Source: Stenotrophomonas sp. PS02289
GTDB lineage: Bacteria > Pseudomonadota > Gammaproteobacteria > Xanthomonadales > Xanthomonadaceae
Direction: 5' to 3'
Length of the DNA: 44,583 nucleotides
Assembly (NCBI RefSeq): GCF_029960115.1
Contig: NZ_JASCOZ010000019.1
Span: 1-44,583 of the forward strand
How positions within the stretch are numbered: the stretch's first letter is position 1; every line of letters begins with the position of its first letter. Made by a program: the position numbers and the translations under genes. This document shows, piece after piece, positions 8,910-16,336 of the stretch. Below the pieces are notes generated by a model, which did no database searches, was not told where the DNA came from, and saw only the letters and a list, made by a program, of their open reading frames with translations.

Positions 8910-9756
8910 TCCCTGGAAAAACGCACGTCGCCCGTCGGCGCGCCCGCCACGCGCCACCCCGCTGCCCCCGCGTGAGGGCAGCGGGCAGGGCGGTGGTCAT
9001 GGCACGCCGCCGGGTCGCGGCAACGACGAACTGCGCCTGTACGGTCTGAACGCCGTGCTGGCCTTGTTCGAGCGTCGGCCGCAGGCGCTGCGCAAGCTGT
9101 ATCTGGCCGAGGCGCTGATTCCGCGGCTGCAGCCGCTGCTGAAGTGGTGCGTGGCCAATCGCGTGGGGTACCGCGTGGTGGAGGAGGGCGACCTTAACAA
9201 GCTGGCCGCCACCACCCACCATGAAGGCGTGGTGGCCGACGTGCTGCGCGCACCGATGCTCGAGCTGGGCGCATGGCTGGATGGGTTGCCGGACGACAAG
9301 CCGGTACTCGCGCTGTGGCTGGACGGGGTCGGCAATCCGCACAACTTCGGAGCCATCCTGCGTTCGGCCGCGCACTTCGGAGTGGCCGGTCTGCTGTTGC
9401 CGCCGGGCGCGACACTGGCGCTGTCCGGTGCCGCCGCGCGTGTCGCCGAAGGTGGCGCAGAAGCCGTGCCGCTGGTGCGTCTGCCGGCCTTGCCGGAGGC
9501 GATGGCGCAGTTGCGCCAGGCCGGCTTCGGGCTGGCTGCCACGCTGGTTTCAGGCGGCGACAACCTGTTCGCCACGACCTTGCCGGCGCGCCTGGTGTAC
9601 GTCATGGGTGCCGAGGGTGAGGGCATGGACCGCGCGCTGGCGCAGGACTGCGATCTGCAGGTGTCCATTCCCGGCAGTGGCGCGGTGGAAAGTCTGAACG
9701 TGGCCTCGGCCACGGCCGTGCTGTTGTCGCACTGGTACGGCCACAACGCGATGTGA
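8902..9756 (+). CDS. TrmH/SpoU-family RNA 2'-O-ribose methyltransferase
   Basis: 284 residues from the GTG at 8902, which overlaps the end of the symporter gene by 8 bp; no in-frame ATG lies before the conserved domain. A basic, low-complexity N-terminus (about residues 1-45) precedes the substrate-binding domain (DELRLYGLNAVLALFERRP) and the SPOUT catalytic domain. SpoU motifs are clear: motif 1 GVGNPHNFGAILRSAAHFG, motif 2 VYVMGAEGEGMDRAL, motif 3 SIPGSGAVESLNVASATAVLLSHW. It transfers a methyl group from SAM to a ribose in rRNA or tRNA. It could be a RlmB or a YfiF-like paralog; the target is not decided. Translational coupling to a transporter is probably a matter of genome order rather than function. 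Confidence 0.9.
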   Translation: MNDPWKNARRPSARPPRATPLPPREGSGQGGGHGTPPGRGNDELRLYGLNAVLALFERRPQALRKLYLAEALIPRLQPLLKWCVANRVGYRVVEEGDLNKLAATTHHEGVVADVLRAPMLELGAWLDGLPDDKPVLALWLDGVGNPHNFGAILRSAAHFGVAGLLLPPGATLALSGAAARVAEGGAEAVPLVRLPALPEAMAQLRQAGFGLAATLVSGGDNLFATTLPARLVYVMGAEGEGMDRALAQDCDLQVSIPGSGAVESLNVASATAVLLSHWYGHNAM

Positions 9757-9765
9757 CGTTTGATC

Positions 9766-9789
9766 GGGGCGACGCGCAAGCGCCGCCCC
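9766..9789 (+). terminator. hairpin after the RNA methyltransferase
   Basis: GGGGCG and CGCCCC arms, an inner CGC/GCG pair and a GCAA tetraloop, 10 bp after the stop codon. There is no T-tract; it is probably a 3' stabilising hairpin or weak terminator. Confidence 0.5.
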
Positions 9790-9902
9790 ACGTGGTGCGA
9801 TCGACCGCTGCAGACCTGCAGTGACGTCAGTCGATTCAGAGTTATCGGATGGTCAGCGGGTCGGGCAGGGCGCCACAGTGCACCGCCGTTCCGTATTGCG
9901 TT

Positions 9903-10025
9903 GGTGAGGAGAGACACCCACGCAGTGCGGCACCGTTGTCCGGTTCACGGATCGTCCGTGTCGCTCACCGCGTGGGGTGTGAGGAATCCCGGTAGCCCGG
10001 TCGCAGTGCGACCGGGCTTTTTTTT
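9903..10025 (+). ncRNA. candidate structured RNA ending in an intrinsic terminator
   Basis: The 427-bp gap 9757-10183 has no convincing gene (a 120-codon frame there lacks start signals and shows no family). It holds dense complementarity: GGTGAG (9903-9908) with CTCACC (9964-9969); ACACCCACGC (9914-9923) with GCGTGGGGTGT (9970-9980, one extra G); a perfect CACGGA/TCCGTG hairpin at 9946-9960; and a true intrinsic terminator at 9995-10025. The first two pairings interleave, so they form a pseudoknot or are mutually exclusive. The terminator is about 240 bp past the methyltransferase stop, far for its own 3' end, and more than 150 bp before the next gene. A small RNA, or a leader controlling the downstream outer-membrane protein gene, both fit. 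No known riboswitch or RNA family was recognised. Confidence 0.45.
9995..10025 (+). terminator. intrinsic terminator
   Basis: GCCCGGTCGC/GCGACCGGGC arms with a short AGT loop, directly followed by eight T. A textbook Rho-independent terminator with no gene immediately before it. Confidence 0.9.
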
Positions 10026-10117
10026 GCGGAAGCCGAAGCGACAGGCCATGTGCGACGCACAGTGTCGCCTTCAACACCAACATGCCTGCAAAGTTCACGA
10101 AACCCCCATTTTGAACA

Positions 10118-10133
10118 TTTAACGATTTTTCAC
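10118..10133 (+). promoter_or_regulatory. TTTTTCAC-type element upstream of OMP gene
   Basis: TTTAACGATTTTTCAC, ending 50 bp before the ATG at 10184. A nearly identical element (TTAACGTATTTTTCAC) lies in the same orientation before the gene ending at 15736. The TTTTTCAC core is that described for ColR sites in Pseudomonas; two positions of the left half deviate here. Confidence 0.4.
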
Positions 10134-10183
10134 CGCGACAGCGCCCGGCAGATTGCAGCTTCCAACACCACAGGAAGCACCCG

Positions 10184-11155
10184 ATGTCGCGATTGATTCC
10201 CCTGGCCCTGGCCACCCTGTTCTTCGTTCCCGGCGTGGCATCGGCCAGCGGCCGCACCCTGGAGGGCGTCAACTTCACCGGCCCGCTGATCACCCCCAAT
10301 CCCGCCGGCATGCCCAAGGGCAACGCCTACGTCGAGCCGTACCTGATCCGCACTGATAGCGACCGTTTCTACGACGGCGAAGGCCGCCGCCACGACAGCC
10401 CGGACAGCAGCGCCTGGCTGATGGTCCTGCCGATCGCCTACGGTCTGGGCGAGCGCGTCACCGCGCAGGTCAACCTCAGCGCCGCCCGGGTGGAAACGGC
10501 GGGCGCGCGCAGCCGCGGCTTCCGCGCGGGCGACACCACGGCCATGGTCCAGTACGCCCTGCAGAAGTCCAACGAGGACGGCACCCGTCCGGCCATCTCG
10601 GTCTCGGTCAACCAGCGCTACGCCACCGGCAGCTATGACCGCATTGGCGGCAACCCGCTCAATGCCCAGGGCGATGGCGTGCAGCGCACCAGCTTCGGGC
10701 TGGGCATGCAGCAGGTCATCTGGATGCCGAACGAGCGCCCGCTGCGCTGGCGCGCGCAGCTCACCGCCAGCCCGTCGCCGGCGCGGGTCGCGCTGAACGA
10801 CAACAGCGTGTACGGCACGCCCTACGGCTTCCGCGGCAACTATGCACCGGGCTCGCTGCTGGGTGTTTCCGCCGCCGCCGAGTACAGCTTCAGCTCGCGC
10901 TGGGTGGGGGTGTTCGAGGTCGCCGCCAGCCGGCAGTCCGACCGCCGCCTGAGCGGCTATGCACCGGGTACTGACGGACACGCGGAACGCGTGGAACTGC
11001 GCCTGCCCGCCACCCGCGTGGTCAGTCTGGCACCGGCGGTGGAATACCACTTCTCGCCGAACGTCGGTCTGATTGCCGGCGTGGAGTTCTCGGTGGCCGG
11101 CCGCAACACCGGGCACTACATCAGCCCGCAGATCGCGCTGGGCATGTTCTTCTGA
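10184..11155 (+). CDS. outer-membrane protein, MetA-pathway/phenol-degradation-type beta-barrel
   Basis: 323 residues. Signal peptide 1-20 (ends VASA), then alternating beta strands throughout and a C-terminal Phe (ALGMFF), the mark of a BAM-inserted barrel. The plan (short N-terminal PAGMPKGNAYVEPYL stretch, strands ending AAAEYSF, LAPAVEYHFSPNVGLIAGVEF) is that of PF13557-like proteins, whose physiological role is poorly known. The start has GGAAG 8 bases upstream. It ends 16 bp before symporter copy 2, so the two probably form an operon: a possible outer-membrane partner for the transporter (inference). A terminated structured RNA and a TTTTTCAC element lie just upstream and may control it. 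Confidence 0.7.
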   Translation: MSRLIPLALATLFFVPGVASASGRTLEGVNFTGPLITPNPAGMPKGNAYVEPYLIRTDSDRFYDGEGRRHDSPDSSAWLMVLPIAYGLGERVTAQVNLSAARVETAGARSRGFRAGDTTAMVQYALQKSNEDGTRPAISVSVNQRYATGSYDRIGGNPLNAQGDGVQRTSFGLGMQQVIWMPNERPLRWRAQLTASPSPARVALNDNSVYGTPYGFRGNYAPGSLLGVSAAAEYSFSSRWVGVFEVAASRQSDRRLSGYAPGTDGHAERVELRLPATRVVSLAPAVEYHFSPNVGLIAGVEFSVAGRNTGHYISPQIALGMFF

Positions 11156-11171
11156 ACCATTGGGGGTCCCC

Positions 11172-12623
11172 ATGAACATTGAAGCCATCGTCACCTACGT
11201 GGTCGGTGTCGTCTGGAGTCCGGTGCTGGTGGGCCTGTGCCTGCTGGTCGGTCTTTACTTCAGCCTGCGTACGCGCTTCATCCAGCTGAGAGCCTTGCCG
11301 GACATGCTGCGCCTGATGGTGCAGGGGCGCAGCTCCGGTTCGGGCGTGTCCTCGTTCCAGGCGCTGAGCATGTCCTTGTCCAGTCGTGTGGGCGTGGGAA
11401 ACATCGCCGGTGTGGCCATGGCCATTGCCTACGGTGGCCCCGGGGCGATCTTCTGGATGTGGCTGGTGGCATTCCTGGGAGCCTCCAGTGCCTTCGTCGA
11501 ATCCACCCTGGCGCAGATCTACAAGGAGCGTGACAGCAGCGGGATGTTCCGCGGCGGGCCGGCGTATTACATCGAGCGTGGTCTGGGCCAACGCTGGTAC
11601 GCAGTGTTGTTCGCCATCAGCACGGTGATCGCGTGTGGCCTGTTCCTGCCGGGCACCCAGTCCAACGCCATTGTCAGTGCAGTGGATGAGGCTTGGGCGA
11701 TTCCAGGCTGGGTGACCGCCGCTGTCATTGGAACCGGCGTGGCCCTGGTCGTGTTTGGTGGGGTACGCCGCATCGCCCAGGTGGCACAGGTCGTGGTGCC
11801 GGTGATGGCGGTCGGCTACCTGGTGGTCGCGGGCATCGTGATGGTGCTCAACGTGGATGCGGTGCCGGAGATGTTCATGATGATCGTCCGCAGCGCCTTC
11901 GGCACCGACGCGGCGTTTGGCGCGATGATCGGTACGGCCATCCAGTGGGGCGTGCGCCGTGGGGTGTTGTCCAACGAGGCCGGGATGGGCAGCGGTGCGC
12001 ATCCGGCGGCCGCCGCCGATGTCTCGCACCCGGTCAAGCAAGGTCTGGTGCAGGCGTTTTCGGTCTACATCGACACCATGGTGGTATGCAGTGCCACGGC
12101 GTTCCTGATCCTCTCCACCGGGGCGTACAACGTCTACGATCCGCTGTCGCAGACCGGGCAGTTCATCGTCTGGCATGTGGGGGCGTTGGAAGCCGGGCCG
12201 CGTTACGTGCAGCAGGCGGTGGAATCGGCCTTGCCGGGCTTTGGTCGCTCCTTCATTGCCCTGGCGATCCTGCCGTTCGCTTTCACCACCATCCTGGCGC
12301 TGTACTACACCGCGGAAACCAACCTGGTGTATCTCAGCCGCAACCGTCCCTCGCCGCTGCTGGTGGCGGGCTTCCGGGTCGCGTTTGTGGCGGCGATGCT
12401 GTACTCGGCGCTCAATACCGCCACGGTGGCCTGGACGCTGGGTGACATCGGGGTGGGCATGATGTGCTGGCTCAACATCATCGCGTTGCTGCTGCTGCAG
12501 AAGCCGGCGTTGGCGGCGCTGCGTGATTACGAAGCCAGCCGTGGCAAGGGTGCCGACCCGCGGTATGAGCCCAAGGCGGTGACCCGGGCAGCCCCTAATG
12601 TGTGGGGAACTGCCCGGTCATGA
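11172..12623 (+). CDS. alanine/glycine:cation symporter (AGCS family), copy 2
   Basis: 483 residues from the ATG at 11172 (GGGGGT upstream). It shares with the copy at 7392-8909 the blocks GLYFSLRTRF, GNIAGVA-AIA-GGPGAIFWMW, FRGGPAYYIERGLG and VLSNEAGMGSGAHPAAAADVSHP, but differs in loops and the C-terminus. It lacks about 20 residues of copy 1, including a Cys-bounded loop around residues 175-190 of copy 1. Probably a Na+-coupled alanine or glycine importer. It follows the outer-membrane protein gene in an apparent operon and converges with the M28 peptidase gene with only 4 bp between the stop codons and no terminator between them. Two diverged copies so close suggest an old tandem duplication with different regulation or substrates. 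Confidence 0.92.
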   Translation: MNIEAIVTYVVGVVWSPVLVGLCLLVGLYFSLRTRFIQLRALPDMLRLMVQGRSSGSGVSSFQALSMSLSSRVGVGNIAGVAMAIAYGGPGAIFWMWLVAFLGASSAFVESTLAQIYKERDSSGMFRGGPAYYIERGLGQRWYAVLFAISTVIACGLFLPGTQSNAIVSAVDEAWAIPGWVTAAVIGTGVALVVFGGVRRIAQVAQVVVPVMAVGYLVVAGIVMVLNVDAVPEMFMMIVRSAFGTDAAFGAMIGTAIQWGVRRGVLSNEAGMGSGAHPAAAADVSHPVKQGLVQAFSVYIDTMVVCSATAFLILSTGAYNVYDPLSQTGQFIVWHVGALEAGPRYVQQAVESALPGFGRSFIALAILPFAFTTILALYYTAETNLVYLSRNRPSPLLVAGFRVAFVAAMLYSALNTATVAWTLGDIGVGMMCWLNIIALLLLQKPALAALRDYEASRGKGADPRYEPKAVTRAAPNVWGTARS

Positions 12624-12627
12624 TCGG

Positions 12628-14049
12628 TCATTCGTTCGGCGGCGTGGTCGGCTTGGCCTCGCTGCCGAACGAACCGTCGGCTTCTGCCGCCAGATACGCA
12701 AACACCGTGTAGGCGGCCACGTTCTGCGCCAGCGCGGCCGGGTCGATCTTGTCGAGCGTGTCGTCAGCGGTGTGATGCAGATGGAAGTAGTCGCTGCCGT
12801 CCTGCGCCAACCACGCCCAGGCACCGCCCTTGGCCGCCAGCGGGCCAATGTCCGGGCCCGGGCCGCCCTTGTCGGCGACGTATTCGATGCCCAGCGGCTT
12901 CATCACTTCGGCGATCTGGCGGGTTGCTTCGCGCGACCCTTCCGGGTTCGGCGAGCCGGTGTTGAAGGCATAGATGCGGCCGGCACCAAAGTCGCTCTCG
13001 GCGGCCAGCTGATGCACGGCGATGTCCTTGGCGTGGGCTTCGGCATAGGCCTTGCCGCCGTACAGACCCTGTTCCTCATTGGCGAACGCGACCACGCGGA
13101 TGGTGCGCTTGGGGGCCTGCTTGAGCGTGCCGATCAGATGCCCGGCGGCCATGGTGATGGCCACGCCGGCACCGTCATCCACCGCGCCGGTGCCCAGGTC
13201 CCACGAATCCAGGTGGCCACCGATCACCACCACTTCCTTGGGCAAGCTGCGCCCGGTGATTTCACCGATCACGTTGTACGAGGTGGCCTTGCCATCCCAG
13301 CCGCAGTCCAGGCTGAGCTTGATACGGGTATCGCCCAGCGCGACCAGGCGTGCCAGCTGGTTCGCATCGGGTACCGACAATGCCGCCGAGGGGACCGGGG
13401 TCAGGCCGTCGTCGAAGCGGGTGATGCCGGTGTGCGGAACGCGGTGCGAATCGGTGCCCGCCGAACGCATCACAAAGCCGACGGCCCCCTTGCGGATCGC
13501 TTCGGACGGCCCCTTGCTGCGCACTGCGCCGCCCTTGCCGTAGTCACGCCCATCACGATAGGCCGTCATCTGGTAGTCGACGAACGCGATCTTGCCCTTC
13601 AGCGAGCCTTCCGGCGCGGCCTGCAGCGCGGCCAGATCGGCAAAGCGCACCACTTCCGCTTCCACGGTGCCGCCCGGGCTGCCGCCCAGTGCGGTGATGG
13701 CAAGCGGTTGCGCGTGCTTGCCGACGACCTGTGCGCTTTCACTGCGGCGTTCCCACTTCGGGAACTCCACCGGCTCGGTCCAGACCTTGTCAAACCCCAG
13801 TGCCTTGAACTTGGCCACCGCCCACGCCACGGCGCGCGCATCCGCTTCGCTGCCCGCAATGCGCGGACCGATTTCGGTGGTCAGCGACTCCACCACTTTC
13901 CAGCCCGTGTCGTCCTTCAGCGCCTGCTCGCGCAGCTGTGCGGCGGTGCCCAGCGAGGCCGGAGGCAGGGTGGTGGTGGACGGGGCCGCGAAGGCCGGCG
14001 AAGCCAGCAGCGCGAGGGTGGATGCGATGGCAAGGACGCGGCGACGCAT
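12628..14049 (-). CDS. secreted M28-family zinc metallopeptidase (aminopeptidase/carboxypeptidase Q-like)
   Basis: 473 residues from the ATG at 14049. Residues 1-21 are a signal peptide (ends PAFA). A PA-type insert follows (about residues 110-260: LKGKIAFVDYQM, KGAVGFVMRSAG), then the M28 catalytic core. Zinc ligands are all present: GGHLDSW (His near 278), AVDDGAG (Asp near 291), NEEQG (Glu pair near 325), ESDFGAG (Asp near 353), FHLHHTADD (His near 425). It removes amino acids from peptides in the periplasm or outside the cell. Longer upstream frame to 14178 is rejected because the signal peptide begins at 14049. The neighbouring alanine symporter, convergent, may handle released amino acids, but they do not share a transcript. 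Confidence 0.9.
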   Translation of the reverse strand: MRRRVLAIASTLALLASPAFAAPSTTTLPPASLGTAAQLREQALKDDTGWKVVESLTTEIGPRIAGSEADARAVAWAVAKFKALGFDKVWTEPVEFPKWERRSESAQVVGKHAQPLAITALGGSPGGTVEAEVVRFADLAALQAAPEGSLKGKIAFVDYQMTAYRDGRDYGKGGAVRSKGPSEAIRKGAVGFVMRSAGTDSHRVPHTGITRFDDGLTPVPSAALSVPDANQLARLVALGDTRIKLSLDCGWDGKATSYNVIGEITGRSLPKEVVVIGGHLDSWDLGTGAVDDGAGVAITMAAGHLIGTLKQAPKRTIRVVAFANEEQGLYGGKAYAEAHAKDIAVHQLAAESDFGAGRIYAFNTGSPNPEGSREATRQIAEVMKPLGIEYVADKGGPGPDIGPLAAKGGAWAWLAQDGSDYFHLHHTADDTLDKIDPAALAQNVAAYTVFAYLAAEADGSFGSEAKPTTPPNE

Positions 14050-14156
14050 GGCAACTCCGGAAAACGGGGCGGAAGCGTCTGAGAGTAACAGCATCGCCCC
14101 ACCGCACATGGGCGGGAGGTCATGGTTCTGGAAGATGCTGTTTTCCAATTTCCGGC

Positions 14157-14209
14157 GTGGCGACCAACGGTGCGCCACCTACCGGTAGGTGCGCACCGTT
14201 GGTGCGTAC
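14157..14209. repeat. head-to-head pair of SMAG/REP elements
   Basis: The left unit is GTGGCG/CGCCAC followed by CTAC (14157-14182); the right unit is GTAG followed by GTGCGCACC/GGTGCGTAC with a GTT loop (14185-14209). The GTAG ends face each other across ACCGGT. It sits between mscL and the M28 gene, 4 bp past the mscL stop codon on the minus strand, and probably serves as its 3' hairpin. Confidence 0.85.
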
Positions 14210-14212
14210 GCC

Positions 14213-14617
14213 TTATTTCTTCAGGTTGTCGCGGATCTCGCGCAGCAGCAGGATTTCTTCCTTGGGTGCCGCCGGCGCGGCTTCCTTCTTCTTGGCCAGG
14301 CGGTTGATTACCTTCACCACCATGAAGATCGCAAAGGCCACGATGATGAACTGCACCAGCGTGTTGAGGAAATCGCCATAGCCGATCACCACCGCAGGAA
14401 TCTCGGTGCCGTCCGCCGCTACCCGGGCCGGTGACAACGTCCACGCCAGTTCCGAGAAGTCCACGCGGCCAATCAGGTAGCCCAGCGGCGGCATGATGAT
14501 CTTGTCGACCAACGCGGTGACGATCTTGCCGAACGCCGCACCAATGACAACGCCGACCGCCAGGTCGATGACGTTGCCACGCATGGCAAATTCCTTGAAC
14601 TCAGTCAGCATCCCCAT
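14213..14617 (-). CDS. mscL: large-conductance mechanosensitive channel MscL
   Basis: 134 residues (E. coli 136), starting at the ATG at 14617 with CAGGAG 6 bases upstream; MLTEFKEF two codons in is the alternative. Pore-forming TM1 ([20 protein letters not shown] with conserved Gly/Ala packing), a periplasmic loop ([17 protein letters not shown]), TM2 ([20 protein letters not shown]), and a cytoplasmic helix ending REIRDNLKK. It opens under membrane tension to release solutes during hypo-osmotic shock. It lies 55 bp downstream of the FAH-family gene on the same strand. Confidence 0.95.
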   Translation of the reverse strand: MGMLTEFKEFAMRGNVIDLAVGVVIGAAFGKIVTALVDKIIMPPLGYLIGRVDFSELAWTLSPARVAADGTEIPAVVIGYGDFLNTLVQFIIVAFAIFMVVKVINRLAKKKEAAPAAPKEEILLLREIRDNLKK

Positions 14618-14672
14618 CGGGTTCTCCTGTTGTGGTGCATTCAAAAGGCAAGGCAGGGTAACGCAGCCGATG

Positions 14673-15380
14673 TCATCCGCCGATGATGCCGTGGCGCTCG
14701 GCGACATTTTCCAGGCGTGCGCTGAAGCGGTCACCCGGCTTGAGCGCGGCCACGCCACTGGGCGTGCCCATGAACACCAGGTCGCCCGCGCGCAGGGCCC
14801 ACAGCTTGGACAGTTCGTGCAGGATCTCCGGGACGTTCCAGATCATCTGGTCCAGCAGCGACTGCTGGCGTACTTCGCCATTGATCTCCAGCGAGAGGTT
14901 CAGTGCGGCCAGGTCACCCACTTCGCCTGCCGGTACCAGTTCGCTGACCGGAGCAGAGGCATCAAAGCCCTTGGCGGCGTCCCAGGGATGACCCTTGGCT
15001 TTGGCGGCGGCCTGCAGGTCGCGACGGGTCAGATCCAGACCGACACCGTAGCCGAACACCAGCGCCTCCGCCTGGTCGACCGCCAACACGCCGGCGGGTG
15101 CATCGCGGCCGATCGCCACCACCAGCTCCACTTCGTGGTGCAGGTCGGAGGTCGAGGGCGGGTAGGGGATCACGTCATCGTGGCCCACCACGATGGCATC
15201 GGCGGGCTTGGCAAAGAACATCGGGCGACCGCGGTCATCGGCGGCGGGAACGGCGGCCCCCATTTCACGCGCATGGTCGGCAAAATTGCGACCCACACAG
15301 TAGATCCGGCGCACCGGGAAGGTGCCGCCACCGGCCACCGGAATGCGGGGCGTTTCAGGTGTGGGAATTACATCGGTCAT
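14673..15380 (-). CDS. fumarylacetoacetate hydrolase (FAH) family enzyme
   Basis: 235 residues, the short single-domain form of the family. Seen: [30 protein letters not shown], the metal-binding acidic cluster [11 protein letters not shown], the DLTRRDLQ block, and the C-terminal [19 protein letters not shown]. These are typical of FAHD1-like or fumarylpyruvate-hydrolase-like enzymes that cleave or decarboxylate acyl-pyruvates using Mg2+. No aromatic-degradation genes lie nearby to fix the substrate, so an oxaloacetate decarboxylase/acylpyruvase (FAHD1-like) role is as likely as gentisate breakdown. The start at 15380 matches the family N-terminus. Confidence 0.85.
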   Translation of the reverse strand: MTDVIPTPETPRIPVAGGGTFPVRRIYCVGRNFADHAREMGAAVPAADDRGRPMFFAKPADAIVVGHDDVIPYPPSTSDLHHEVELVVAIGRDAPAGVLAVDQAEALVFGYGVGLDLTRRDLQAAAKAKGHPWDAAKGFDASAPVSELVPAGEVGDLAALNLSLEINGEVRQQSLLDQMIWNVPEILHELSKLWALRAGDLVFMGTPSGVAALKPGDRFSARLENVAERHGIIGG

Positions 15381-15460
15381 GCGCGCGTGTCCTGTTGCAG
15401 GGGTTCACGCGATGGTAGGGCCGACGGCCGGTCGGCAACAACCTCAAACGGCGAATGACC

Positions 15461-15736
15461 TCAACGCGACAACGGCAACGCCTGCTTGCGCACGACGCGG
15501 TATTCGCCTTCAACGACCTTCGGGTCGCCCTGGCGCGCGGCCTGCTTGCGGCTGGCCAGCAGCTTCCACGCCACGCCGGCGATGATCATCGCCGCACCCA
15601 CGAACACGCCCACGAACACCAGGGCGGCCAGCACGGCCAGGCCCAGCAGGCCGACCGCAACGCGCACCAACGGGTGGCGCGGCTTGCGCGGCGCGAACAG
15701 GGTGCGGAACTGGTTGAACTGGAAGCGAAGCGGCAT
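15461..15736 (-). CDS. small membrane protein, function unknown
   Basis: 91 residues from the ATG at 15736 (an in-frame ATG at 15745 is possible). A basic cytoplasmic N-terminus (APRKPRHPLVR) is followed by a 36-residue hydrophobic stretch (about 31-62) rich in Gly/Ala/Val, enough for a tight hairpin or one long helix, then a basic soluble tail (KVVEGEYRVVRKQ). The frame is conserved in look and codon bias but I do not recognise a family. A TTTTTCAC-type element lies 60 bp upstream of the start. It is 80 bp upstream of the FAH-family gene on the same strand. Confidence 0.7.
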   Translation of the reverse strand: MPLRFQFNQFRTLFAPRKPRHPLVRVAVGLLGLAVLAALVFVGVFVGAAMIIAGVAWKLLASRKQAARQGDPKVVEGEYRVVRKQALPLSR

Positions 15737-15795
15737 GGTGATCATTCGGCTGGAGTCAGCAGGGGGCCAGTATCTCGGGTCACTTGGGTGCATGA

Positions 15796-15811
15796 GTGAA
15801 AAATACGTTAA
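15796..15811 (-). promoter_or_regulatory. TTTTTCAC-type element upstream of small membrane protein
   Basis: On the minus strand TTAACGTATTTTTCAC, ending 59 bp before the ATG at 15736. It matches the element at 10118-10133 in sequence, orientation and distance, and matches my recollection of the Pseudomonas ColR consensus except at one position before the T-run. Confidence 0.45.
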
Positions 15812-15915
15812 CTGCGACATTCTGTCATTTCAAATCAATGGCTTGCGTTCATTTTCCAGCCAGCCGGCGGTCAGGCATGCGACAATTCCGGCCTCGCTCG
15901 CTCGTGTGAAACGCC

Positions 15916-16260
15916 ATGTCCGTTGCCCAATCGCCGTCGCCCCTGATCGCCGTGGACGCCATCACCGACGGTGCATTCGCCGAGGTCGAGGTGCGTCTTG
16001 ACGGCGATTTCGAATCGGCCGTGCTGTTCCGCGAGGGCAACAGCGTGCGCGGCTGGCTCAACATCTGTCCGCACGCCGGCCGCCGGCTGGACTGGGCACC
16101 GGGGCAGTTCCTCAAGAGCCGCGAAGGGCACCTGGTGTGTGCCGCACATGGGGCATCGTTCTCGCTGGACGATGGCGAATGCGTGGCGGGGCCGTGCAAG
16201 GGCGATGCGCTGCGGTCGGTGGCGTTGCAGGTGCGCGACGGTCAGGTGTATCTCGTCTGA
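15916..16260 (+). CDS. Rieske [2Fe-2S] ferredoxin-like protein
   Basis: 114 residues, a stand-alone Rieske domain. The cluster ligands are the Cys-Pro-His in WLNICPHAGRRL (about residues 51-53) and the Cys and His in HLVCAAHGASFSL (about residues 75-78); the expected loop Gly is present. Such small proteins pass electrons to oxygenases or related enzymes, or act alone with unknown partners; no oxygenase is adjacent. The gene is a single-gene unit, bounded upstream by a divergent gene and downstream by a SMAG pair. Confidence 0.85.
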   Translation: MSVAQSPSPLIAVDAITDGAFAEVEVRLDGDFESAVLFREGNSVRGWLNICPHAGRRLDWAPGQFLKSREGHLVCAAHGASFSLDDGECVAGPCKGDALRSVALQVRDGQVYLV

Positions 16261-16264
16261 CGGA

Positions 16265-16333
16265 ATGCCGACCAACGGTCGGCATCTACCGGTTTGTCGC
16301 ACCACCCGGTAGGTACCGACCGTTGGTCGGTAC
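16265..16333. repeat. head-to-head SMAG pair between convergent genes
   Basis: Left unit ATGCCGACC/GGTCGGCAT with CTAC (16265-16289); right unit GTAG with GTACCGACC/GGTCGGTAC (16309-16333); both have 3-base loops. Together they fill the gap between the Rieske gene (+) and the SLC13 gene (-), 4 bp from each stop codon, and are placed to end transcripts from both sides. Confidence 0.88.
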
Positions 16334-16336
16334 GCT

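Noticed and set aside
9760-10122. 120-codon open frame between the methyltransferase and the outer-membrane protein
   Set aside because: No ribosome site, atypical codon use, and an intrinsic terminator with a poly-T run lies inside it.
12598-14082. 494-codon plus-strand open frame opposite the M28 peptidase
   Set aside because: Antisense to a gene with signal peptide and all zinc ligands; product has no pattern.
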